A stretch of DNA of 64,000 bases from Hydractinia symbiolongicarpus. Taxonomy: Eukaryota > Cnidaria > Hydrozoa > Anthoathecata > Hydractiniidae. Of the stretch, positions 55,200 through 64,000 are shown piece after piece. The stretch is from assembly GCF_029227915.1 (NCBI RefSeq), contig NC_079887.1, positions 22,131,650-22,195,649 of the forward strand. Reading direction: 5' to 3'. Below the pieces are notes generated by a model that saw only the letters and a program-made list of their open reading frames with translations, was not told the origin of the DNA and did no database searches. A program made the position numbers and the translations under genes. Position 1 is the first letter of the stretch. Every line of letters begins with the position of its first letter.

Positions 55200-58100
55200 T
55201 TACAATATAAACTCCCCTTTAGCATGCCCTACATGAGGCTGGTGAACTGTATCATTGTTTATTTCCTGGAATAAGCTAAATTAGGAATTATATTTACAGC
55301 ACAGAAAATGTTTTACTTAATATTGTTAGACTGTACAAGTATATACAGTTGATAATGCCCACATATATAGTGATATATATAGTTGATAATGCCCACATTA
55401 TGAAACAATCTATAACCTGGCCCAGATTGGTCCAAATTGAAGAATACGGGTGTGCCGACATACTTTTAAGATGATCTAACCGTATTTTCCGGTATATAAC
55501 CCGCGGGTTATAAGTTGATTTTTACGACTTCCACTGTTGGTGCGGGTTATAAAGTGGTGCAGGTTTTGTGATAACTTTTATATTTCCTGTCATTTATTCT
55601 GAAATTTAAAATTTATACATTTAATGAAGAAAATAGTACCAACGGGATAAAATGCGTACATTAATATAACTGCATGCGCGATCCTATATCTACGTAATCT
55701 TACTTCAACTACGTGATTTAATTTTTTTTACACAGTGAAATTGCTTTAACTTTCTATTGCTTGCCAGTGCTAATATTACGAGCTCTCTCTGAAACACAAT
55801 TCTGGAGATCAGTTTTCTTTTGTGTTGAATATAATTCTAATCTATTTATATCTTTGCAATCACATTGAGCACATTGAAATGATTTGCTTCTGGTAATAGA
55901 GCAATATAGCAGGTATCATTTTTAGGTTTAATTGACAGGTATTTCACCACCTAGTGGCCAGGACTTAATTACTAATTCCTGTTAAAAATATTGAAAAATG
56001 TTAAAATTAAAGTATAGATAATAATTTTCTTTTTTATCTTCGCTACCTTCGAGCAACAGGTGGCCACTAAAAATATCAAAAATAAATATAAAATACAATT
56101 GATAAGACACACGCAACTATCTCCTCCCCATCGCCACCATTCATTTTATCATGCACACTGTTATTGCTGAGATATAAATAGATAACAAAATTCTATAAAC
56201 ATTAGAAAAGAATGTTCCATACATCGATGTTACAGACAATCCGTAATAATTATGTTGTTTATTTTTATGCCAAAAAAAACTTAAATATACATAAAAAAAC
56301 AGAGATTTTACTTTAGGTTTATAACCTGGTAGCATTTTTTTGTTTGTTTGATTGTTTAACTGCAGGGAGAAGAGTTATTAACAGCTGAAAGTAATGTCTG
56401 CAAATAAAAAGAAAACAGCGTTGTCTGATTTAGTACTGTCGGCATTAGCAGAAGATCGACTTGTCAAATTGATTTTAATTCATTATTACGGCAATCAGAG
56501 ACAAGGAAGTTAAGACTGAGAGAGTCGCTAGTAGGTTCTCGTGTTTGGGGTTCACGACTTTAAACGTCCCCCACTTGTCACTTATGCGGTTTATACGAAG
56601 GTGCGGGCTATCTGATAGCATCTAGTTTATAACTCCCTAAAAAAGCTGAGCCGCGGGTTATACGATGTGTAGGTTTATACCGGAAAATACGGTAACTAAA
56701 TAACCCATATGATCCCTAGTTGCTGTGAACAGTGCATGTTCCTTCTATGAAAACAACATTCTCAATTTCTTGCTTTTACAATCATTGAAAACCATCCTCT
56801 CTTTTATATTATTACGAAGCTTACCTCAATGTTTGGTACAGAAATGTCTGCAACACATCTTGACTCATTATCGGCAAAACATTGAAACAAAGCTTGATAA
56901 TCAGATAGTACACCCTCAAGTTCCATATTCATTTTTGGAACTAAGTTTTCCTGAAAACGAAAGAATAATGCAGAATAAATGTGTTGTGAAACGTGATTTA
57001 CAAGTCACTCTCACAATTTTATTAAAAATAATTGTATTAAATGACTTGAGCTTTAAAAGTAAAGTATCTTATAAGGAAATATGGTGATGCTCAAGCTTCA
57101 TAAGAAAGCTTTTTAACAATTTTAACAAAAATATTTTATAACATTTGAATAAGCTCTTGGACATCCTTCAACTTTAGAATAAAAATTTGTTATTGCAGAT
57201 CACTTTTCACATTTAATTCTAACCCTATAACACAAAAACTTCACAATAGTAATGAAACAACAGAGGAGTCTGTGCCTTCTCAATGGGACAGTCAGCAGGT
57301 GTGCTACATATTAAACTGCCCAAAAAGCTTTTCTCATTAAAGCATAACTTCTTGGTTACCAAAAAATAAAGTCAAGGGACTGCATATGCAAACCTGCTTG
57401 CTACCAGACAAGACGTCAGTGGGTGGCAAAATAGCTCTACTTTAACTTATTTCAATGTGTGAGTTTTGTGGTTTTTTTTAAATAATCTTAAGCCTAATTC
57501 TCGTACATGATGCGCATGATAAAAACTGCACACCCCTTGAAAAAGCCTGGAAAAAGTTCAGAGAGTTACTTCCTTTGTTGACTAGCAGAGTCTTGTCAAT
57601 TGAAGTAAAAGGTAGGTTGTATGAGGCCTGTGTAAGAAGTGTTATGTTATACGGTAGTGAGACATGGGCAGTGAAGCAGGAAGATCTTGACCATTTAGAA
57701 AGGAATATGAGAATGGTTAGGTGGATGTGTAACGCCAGTCTGGGAGACAGAAGGAGTTCAGATGAGCTAAGAAGCAGGCTAAGTATCCGTAGAATTAAAG
57801 ATGTTATCCAGATAAGAAGATTGAATTGGCTGGGAAACTTGGAAAGAATGGAGGAGGATAATTGGGTAAGAAAGTGTAGAGACTTGATAGTTTCTGGGGC
57901 AAATCCTAGAGGCAGACCGAGAAAGACTTGGCAGGTGGTTATAAGGACAGACTTGATACAGAGGAAGTTGAGTTTAGATCTAACACAGTCGAGATCAGAT
58001 TGGAAGAGGGTCATTAATATACCCCTTCCAACCCATGCTAGCATGGAAAACGGACGTTAAGCCAAGAATGATGATGATGACCTTGAACAAAGGAAGCAAC

Positions 58101-58417
58101 GGCCTTTGGCTTATTTATTGAGGTGACGGAAATCGTAAACCCTTATTTTGAACCTCCTCATTGTTTTTAAATAAGACTTTGTTGTTTTAGATGATGTCAG
58201 GTTGTGTTAGACGATGTCGGGTCGTTTTAGATATCAGGTTGTTTTAGATGATGTCAGGTAGTTTTAGATGATGTTAGGTCGTTTTAGATGATGTCAGGTT
58301 GTTTGTCGGGTTGTTTTTGATGTTTCCTCATTTTACATACATAAAAAATATATTACCTGTAAAATGTTTTTGTACTCTTCACCACCAACCATAGCTAGTC
58401 TTCTTCTAGTTAGATAC
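55200..58417 (-). CDS. Unrecognised protein, C-terminal three exons
   Basis: Three minus-strand exons with good splice sites join in phase: 58417-58357 (YLTRRRLAMVGGEEYKNILQ), 56950-56825 (42 codons, ENLVPKMNMELEGVLSDY, then QALFQCFADNES, RCVADISVPNIE) and 55265-55200 (EINNDTVHQPHVGHAKGEFIL, stop). The sequence is soluble, acidic and helix-prone, like the end of a coiled-coil protein. I do not recognise the family, and the 5' exons were not found between 58418 and the window end. The intron 58356-56951 holds LINE copy 4; the intron 56824-55266 holds the second MITE. The stop codon lies 147 bp before the proposed HSF2BP start on the same strand, close enough to suggest co-transcription. Confidence 0.6.
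55480..56692. mobile_element. Non-autonomous TIR element, copy 2
   Basis: A 1,213-bp copy of the element at 20387-21704. The ends CCGTATTTTCCGGTATATAACCCGCGGG and GGTTTATACCGGAAAATACGG are clean inverted repeats; the right flank is TA, the left AA. It lacks about 100 bp present in copy 1 (part of the stretch around 21430-21590). Its ends are better preserved than those of copy 1. Confidence 0.85.
57546..58080 (+). mobile_element. RTE-like LINE copy 4 (3' fragment), antisense in an intron
   Basis: Only the C-terminal block survives (57575-58060, [37 protein letters not shown], ...GRPRKTW), with the shared 3' sequence GCTAGCATGGAAAACGGACGTTAAGCC and a (GAT)n tail. It is truncated at 5' by incomplete reverse transcription and lies opposite to the surrounding minus-strand gene. 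Confidence 0.9.
58186..58322. repeat. ~20-bp minisatellite GTTTTAGATGATGTCAGGTT
   Basis: About seven imperfect units, with variants GACGATGTCGGGTC and a truncated unit, in an intron of the unrecognised minus-strand gene. Confidence 0.85.
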
Positions 58418-59955
58418 CTAAACAAAATTATTACAAAAAACAAAACATATGATTATAATGTCCCGCTATTAAATCAGGGTGTGTTAGTAGTCTCTCTAAT
58501 TAAAGGTAACTCGAAAGGTGCCCATTTTCTTTTTCTTGTGGAAAATCTGGTTAAAGTCTCATAAATCTCTTCAAAATGTCGACAAGCAATTAGAGTACAC
58601 TGTGGCACTTTTTTATTTAGAAAGGTTATTTTTGAGATTTCCATATTTTATTAGTAATCGCACAATATAATATATTTTACATAGTCAGTGTTAAGATGGT
58701 GCTATTTTACTAAGGGTGCCAACTCGCCAGAAAATGCCACAAAAATTACAAGGGCTTCTCAGTTAAGTTGATTTTGCCCACAAAGTACGTTGTCTATCAA
58801 CACAAAATTTCCTAGTGACAGTTTATAAACAGTTTATCACGGCAGAATATTGAGTCCTGCAAACAACCTCCACAAAGACACAAAGGGCAGATTCACTGTG
58901 ATGGTATCATTAAAAAACTTTGGACATGGCATAGAATTCTCAAAAGAAGCCTTCATTTGATACAATTTTCTCAATAACAATTTTATTCCAGGTAGTTAAC
59001 AAGGCACAAAAATATTATAAATTCTAAAAAATTGTGTCAATTTAATGCCCTCTATTACAGTAAAAACAACATTTTAATTTTTAACATTTTTTAGAAATGC
59101 CATTAGCCATTCCTAGAATAAATAAAATACATAAATCTAGTGGTTATAAATACTGTGCTAAATAATTACTATTATATATATGTTAATTATAACAATTATA
59201 TAAATTTACAAAGTAAAAGGTCAGGAAAATAATGTAAAGAAAGAATACAGAAAAACAAACGAGAAAAAATGAAAAAATAGCACAGTTAAAAAGACATAGA
59301 AAGTGCCGATGGGCCAGTTTGAGAATGGAGATCAGACTTTCCCATTGGATATGAAGGGCTTATTTGATTTTTAAATGACCTTTGTTTTTAACGGTATCTA
59401 TTATTTTAAAAACGATTATTAGTATTATAAGCTGAGAAACAATATGTTTAAAGATATGCAAATTAGTGTCCTTTTTGATGTGTTCCTCTATTCCAGTTTT
59501 AGTGGCAAGACTGCAATCAAAGCCATCATATTTGAACTTACAAACTGTTTTAGAAAAAGCATTAAAGGTACTGTCTAGTAAAAATACAATAATAAAAAAC
59601 TATCCTGAACTGAATTGCACTTCTCTTTTTTTTTGCGAAAATATAAGTGATTATATTTCTAAAGTTTTACAACTCGAATAACATTTCCATATAAACAAAT
59701 TTTTCAAAGCCATTCTACATGAAAGGGAGGCTAAAATAATATTTTTGTTGTGACGTAAGCGTTGGGTTCTCGGCGAATCAAAACATTATAAATAAAAAAT
59801 GATTGTTTTACTCTGAGCAATATTACCAGATTAAATTTTTTTTTTAATATTTTACCCCCTTTTTAAAAAAATGTAGCAATTTATGAATATTTAATTTCAA
59901 AACATGCAACTAACTTTCAGAGATAGAACTTTATGTCCCTGTCCAGACAAACAGA

Positions 59956-60440
59956 ATGTCTGTCTCTACACAAATTAAAGTAGATTATTTTAAAGCTGCT
60001 TTATTTTTTGTGCCGATACTGAGACCAGTCGCAGGTAAGATAATTTACGTAAAAGTATATATATGCAGACAACCGTTGGAGTGGCCGATGCTCAAATGCA
60101 GACAGCATTGTGCGATGATGAAATGAAAAAATCGACGCGACATTCCAAGTTAAATTCCTTGATGAATCTGAATGATTTTTTGCAATATATCAAACTATCA
60201 ACTGTTGTTGTCACATCGTACATATATCGTACTCCAGAAAACCGACCAGCAAAAGAAGAAAGTATAGAAAATACAAATTCATTAAATAAATTGTGGTTTT
60301 TGTACCTTTATACTTCCTCAACAATTATAAATCTTGTTACCAGTACCCCTATTCTATCACCAAAGCTACCTCAATTATATAGCGAACAAAAAGAAATACT
60401 TGGTTCAAGGTTATATATACTTATACTTTTTATACCGTAA
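59956..60440 (+). CDS. Weak plus-strand gene candidate, two exons
   Basis: ATG at 59956 opens 26 codons (MSVSTQIKVDYFKAALFFVP, then ILRPVA) ending at a strong donor GCAG|GTAAGA (60034, phase 1). An acceptor ACTCCAG at 60231-60237 is in the matching phase and opens ENRPAKEESIENTNSLNKLW and on to a stop at 60440. An ATG at 60063 gives a longer uninterrupted frame (125 codons) instead. I recognise no family and cannot say which structure is right, or whether this is a gene at all. Confidence 0.25.
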
Positions 60441-61174
60441 TGCTTTGAATAAACGCTCATTAAACGTCCCCAGAAAAAAATATTATGATTAAAATTGTTT
60501 AAATAACACCTGGGCATGAAGAAAAAACCCCAGTAAATTTGGACCTGCTATGGTTTCTATTTGTTTTGTCAAATGAAGAAAATATATACAATTAAATCCA
60601 TGATAAAATGTCTGTTCCACCTGTAAGTGCAGTTTTGAACCGCATGACTGGATTTCTTGTGTAAGACCTGATTACCAACGACGAAGGGGCCAGGGAAAAG
60701 AGATTTAAGTCTATGTAGTTCTTTTAACTAAATCAGGAGTCGGTGAATTAGCTAGGATGGTCAGGTTGGCTATGAATAGGCTTGCTCGTAGATTAAAAGG
60801 ACAAGGATTATTTAATAATTCTCAGATCTAAAAGTAATCTGTCAACGGAGGTACACGGTTCTTCCCGTACCTCACATAATTTAGGTACATGATAGGACGT
60901 ATGAACGCAATCGCGTACCTCAAAATGAGAAGCCTGATGTTGTGTATATACGAAGCGGTAAGTGCCATGTAGAACACCTCTTACTATTGTTTTCATGAAG
61001 GCACAGGACCCAGTAGCGATTGCCAGGAGTAAGCATATAATGGTGCAAACAACACATCGTTTCTTTATATACTTATATAGCTATATATATGCATTTATTT
61101 TGAAATCTATTTATGTTTAAAAAAATTTTGACAAAAAAATGTTCGTCCTTTTTCAACCTTTTTCACGAGTGCCC
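60441..61174. other. No gene seen
   Basis: AT-rich spacer. A short minus-strand frame (60996-60808) contains repeated GTACCTCA/GAGGTAC words (AGGTACG, GTACCTC), which make it look more patterned than random. No exon structure is supported. Confidence 0.4.
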
Positions 61175-61523
61175 TAGATAGATAGATGTGCACATTTTAC
61201 ATGGCTAGCCTCACAAATATCGAGGGATATACCCTGTCTATTATTTCCAGGAGGGGCCATGGCGTATATGGAGAGTCCTAGAGTATTTAATGCTCATTTT
61301 GAGCTACGCAGACCCAATTAGAGCCCGCGCTCTACTAGACAACTCCCGGCAACATCCAACGGCCCACACAGTGTGCCATCTTCCCAATTTCCCTCACATG
61401 GCTTGGGTTAACCCGGGGCTATGGTAACATTCACTCGCCCATGTTGAATCGCCGTCAAGAGGAATCGAACCCCGGTCTCCCGCACAGAGTACGAGAGCTA
61501 TAACCACTAATCTACGGCGCCAC
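61175..61523 (-). mobile_element. SINE copy C, tRNA-like head of another type, (ATCT)n tail
   Basis: Read on the minus strand, GGCGCCGTAGATTAGTGGTTATAGC holds an A box and GGGGTTCGATTCC a B box, so this head differs from that of copy B. The body includes GCCCCGGGTTAACCCAAGCC and then a core at 61348-61272 (GGGAGTTGTCTAGTAGAGC...GCGTAGCTCAAAATGAGC...ACTCTAGGACTC) matching the core of copies A and B. It ends in ATCTATCTATCTA. The gene-side flank is an (ATAATAAAG)n tract. Confidence 0.85.
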
Positions 61524-62593
61524 AAAAATATAATAAAATATAATAAAGATATAATAAAGATATTATAAAGATATAATAAAGAATAATTCTGCTGTGTTTC
61601 CAAAAGGGCATCACAAAGGTTAGTATTTGAAAACTAGCTGACCAGCTAGCTATAACTACAAAAATGTCTGAAATTTTAGGTAGCAACTCACGACCTCCTG
61701 TGTACAGGACTTATTTGGGAGGTGGTATCTAACTTGCGTTTTTACGTACAAAAATATGTAAGCTAGCTTGCATTAACAACAACTTTTGCAAAAAATAGCG
61801 TGACAATAAGTAATCGCCAGCTAGCTACACAAACTACAAGAAGAAGAACAGAAAAAAGAAAAATGTAGCTAGGAGACCAAGCTTAATTTTTGCCAAAGCA
61901 ATTTGCAGAGCAAAGAGTTTGCGCAGCATGAGCAGCCAGGGTAATACCTGGGCTATGCAAAACCTACCGCACTGAGTTGGACATCATGCCAAGCCGGTTG
62001 GCACTGACTTAAAACGCACGGTTGGTACGGCTGTCAAACATGTGCAGTCTGGCGGGTTTTCTTAAAATCTTGTTGAGCGAGCATGAAACGCTACACCTGC
62101 TGTGTGCACGAACTGGCTAAACAAAACTTTTTCTGGTTTACTCTACCTAGTGCATTTTATACATGTTTACAGCCGTAAGTTTTTGTATATATAGCATTCA
62201 ACTAAGCCATTTATCACGTTACGCTATATCAAGTGGCAATTTTTTTTGAGTATGTAAAAGGAAGTGAAATTGTAGTAAGACTGGAAATTTTAAGTATTAT
62301 AGCTAAACAATATGAATAAAAAGTTTTTGCTATGGCTAGCTATAACCATAATAAAACTCTTCGGTCGAGTCTAGCAGTGTTTGTTGTTGCAAGACCATAA
62401 CTTGAGATGCAAGTTTGTTCAACGATTTTTTTTAAACCTCACCCCCCCCCCCTTTATCTTAAAGCTTACCTCTATTGTATTTGCAAAGTAACATAGCGTA
62501 CAAGTGGAGCAGAGAAGCAGCATCTCCCGCATCTCCCTCTTACAAAACATAAACTTTAAAATTAATACTTTCTAACAAAATTAAAAGACACAA
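61524..62593. other. No gene seen
   Basis: Begins with an AATATAATAAAG-type simple repeat (61524-61580), then AT-rich spacer with several GCTAGCTAG words and a C-run near 62440. No exon is supported. Confidence 0.5.
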
Positions 62594-62870
62594 GGGTGCC
62601 TGTAAGCCGCATATGCCGTAAAAAAAGTATAGGCGTTTTCACGCGAGTTCTGCATTTTGAAAAAATTCAAGTATTCGCCCGAAAAAACTGCACAGGCCCG
62701 AACAATGCGCCTTATTCCAACTATTGTCCGCATGGTATGTTACAAGAAATTGCATTTCGGGAATGCTCTGGGCGAGTTTGGGAAAGTGCGGGCGATTTTG
62801 TAAGACAACCGCCAATTTAATTTGAAAAGTCGCTCAAACTTGTCCTGGCGTTTGCGGCTTATCGGCACCC
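62594..62870. mobile_element. 277-bp MITE with GGGTGCC ends
   Basis: The left end GGGTGCCTGTAAGCCGCATATGCC and the right end GGCGTTTGCGGCTTATCGGCACCC are inverted repeats over ~24 bp with three or four mismatches. The interior is more GC-rich than the surroundings and has internal inverted words (GTATTCGCCCG, GGGCGAGTTTGGG). No coding capacity. A clear target duplication was not identified. Confidence 0.75.
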
Positions 62871-63510
62871 TCTTTAAAAGGCTTAGATGTAAATATTGAA
62901 TATCATCATAATCAACTTGTTTTGTTTGTGCGAATCTCTTATTGGTTTTATGTTTCATTGCAGTATATCATGTCACCATCTTCATTTTTATTTTTACATA
63001 CACATACCAATTGTAGTCTTCTGTTTTTGTGAGAAATTCTAATGGGGAAAGTCCACATCGTAATAAAATATTGCATAGAATTAACCCTTTAAAACTTTGT
63101 TTGAATGGGTGGAATTTTTTTAGTAATCCCTTAACTGCTTTTACGGTAGGCTAGCCATTTGTGCATGGAAATGCAGGCTTGATGTGGTGTGTGTAAATCG
63201 CCATTTATTTCTGAACTTCTAAAACAATCTAAACGTGTATTGAGGTACATTGTTGGGTGGCAGTATTGGGAAGGACATTTGCATGTGCCTCGTGCCAATA
63301 ATATTCATTTTTTTTTTTTTTTTTTAAGTGGTTACCTGTTGCTTAATTGCTTTGGGTTTCAGAATAATAACACAAATTGATAGAAACAATGTATTTCTGT
63401 TGGAATGAGTTGATACAACACATTCAGTATGCGTAGACTATTTATGGAAATTTTTGGGGAATGGGTAGGAATGAAGGTGCCTCCTTCGGGCTTCGTCATA
63501 CGCACAAATA
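62871..63510. other. No gene seen
   Basis: Spacer with an 18-base T run near 63308. No exon is supported. Confidence 0.5.
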
Positions 63511-63816
63511 TATAATGCATAACCTGAGCGTCAGGATATGCGTTATAGGCGCTTTCATGCCCTGAGCGTCATGTGCATGAGACAGATGAGATGCACTGAG
63601 CGTCAGATGCATCGACATGTCCTGAGCGTCAGGCACATGCTAATTACTGGTGTTTTTATTCATACCCTGAGCGTCAGGTGTATGAGAGATGCCCTGAGCG
63701 TCAGGGGCTTCATCATGCCCTGAGCGTCAGGCGCATGTTTTTTATTCACATGATGACTACACTAGAGATGCCCTGAGCGCCAGGTGCATCGACATGTCCT
63801 GAGCGTCAGGCACATG
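63511..63816. repeat. Array of nine hairpin units, core CCTGA-GCG-TCAGG
   Basis: Nine irregularly spaced units (63517-63541, 63556-63579, 63590-63613, 63616-63639, 63661-63684, 63688-63714, 63714-63737, 63767-63790, 63793-63816) each fold as a 5-bp inner stem (CCTGA/TCAGG), a GCG loop, usually a one-base bulge on the 3' side, and a 5-bp outer stem. The outer arms differ but mostly stay paired: CATGC/GCATG, GATGC/GCATC, CATGT/ACATG, CATAC/GTATG. Unit 1 extends to a 37-nt hairpin (63511-63547). Units 3-4 and 8-9, with the following CTAATTACTNGTGTT spacer, are a larger duplication. Function unknown. Confidence 0.85.
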
Positions 63817-64000
63817 CTAATTACTTGTGTTCTTATTCTACAATGACTTTTATCAACACATTACTTGCCTAAATGGCTGACGAAGGAGGCCCAACACACC
63901 CACCAATTAAATTAGAGGCTCCCTACAGACTTGTTGTTTCTACCTAAAACCCTGACATAACACGAGCCAAAAGAAATGTCAGTTAAGGCAGAAGCAATTT

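Noticed and set aside
58474-58644. 57-codon minus-strand frame upstream of the unrecognised gene
   Set aside because: No splice donor in the phase needed to join exon 58417-58357.
59466-59681. Plus-strand terminal exon after CTATTCCAG (VLVARLQSKPSYLNLQTVLE)
   Set aside because: Good acceptor and plausible protein, but no upstream exon in phase, and the opposite strand is also open here; too weak to annotate.
63517-63816. CRISPR array
   Set aside because: Units are palindromic hairpins with irregular spacing and no uniform spacers, in an animal genome.

Overview
This is AT-rich nuclear DNA from an animal, most likely a cnidarian (possibly a medusozoan). The genes are split by many short-to-medium GT-AG introns. 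Proteins align end to end with conserved metazoan families. Non-LTR retrotransposons, tRNA-derived SINEs, hAT-type and other terminal-inverted-repeat DNA transposons fill the introns and gaps. The phylum is inferred from protein and repeat flavour, not proven. All gene models were assembled by hand from splice signals, phase and remembered family similarity; no search was run.

Layout. 1-5107 is one large transposon-like block with long inverted termini. It carries a nested, internally deleted hAT element and a ~1 kb, 12-bp-period minisatellite. 5108-14590 is gene-poor: a truncated SINE, a tRNA-like element, and one small single-exon gene (6728-6958, minus) for a putative secreted peptide with symmetric cysteine spacing. 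14591-41202 is a run of four plus-strand housekeeping genes: THOC5 (20 exons, with two LINE copies and a 1.3 kb MITE in its introns), DHRS12, an intronless riboflavin kinase (RFK) and COQ5. 43260-58417 holds three minus-strand genes: RMND1, HSF2BP/MEILB2 and an unrecognised gene of which I see the last three exons. 58418-64000 has no firmly recognised gene. It holds a GTTTTAGATGATGTCAGG minisatellite, a weak plus-strand gene candidate, a SINE, a 277-bp MITE, and at the right edge (63511-63816) an array of nine imperfect palindromes around CCTGA-GCG-TCAGG.

How the genes relate. COQ5 (ubiquinone ring methylation) and RMND1 (mitochondrial translation support) are convergent neighbours and both mitochondrial; RFK makes FMN. 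THOC5 is an mRNA-export factor and HSF2BP a meiotic BRCA2-associated factor. This looks like ordinary metazoan gene mixing rather than one pathway, but genes on the same strand are close (512 bp THOC5-DHRS12, 705 bp DHRS12-RFK, 147 bp from the unknown gene's stop to the proposed HSF2BP start).

Most unusual signals: the hairpin array at 63.5-63.8 kb, whose outer stem arms change in a compensatory way between units; the symmetric six-cysteine peptide; and three SINEs that share a central core behind different or missing tRNA-like heads.
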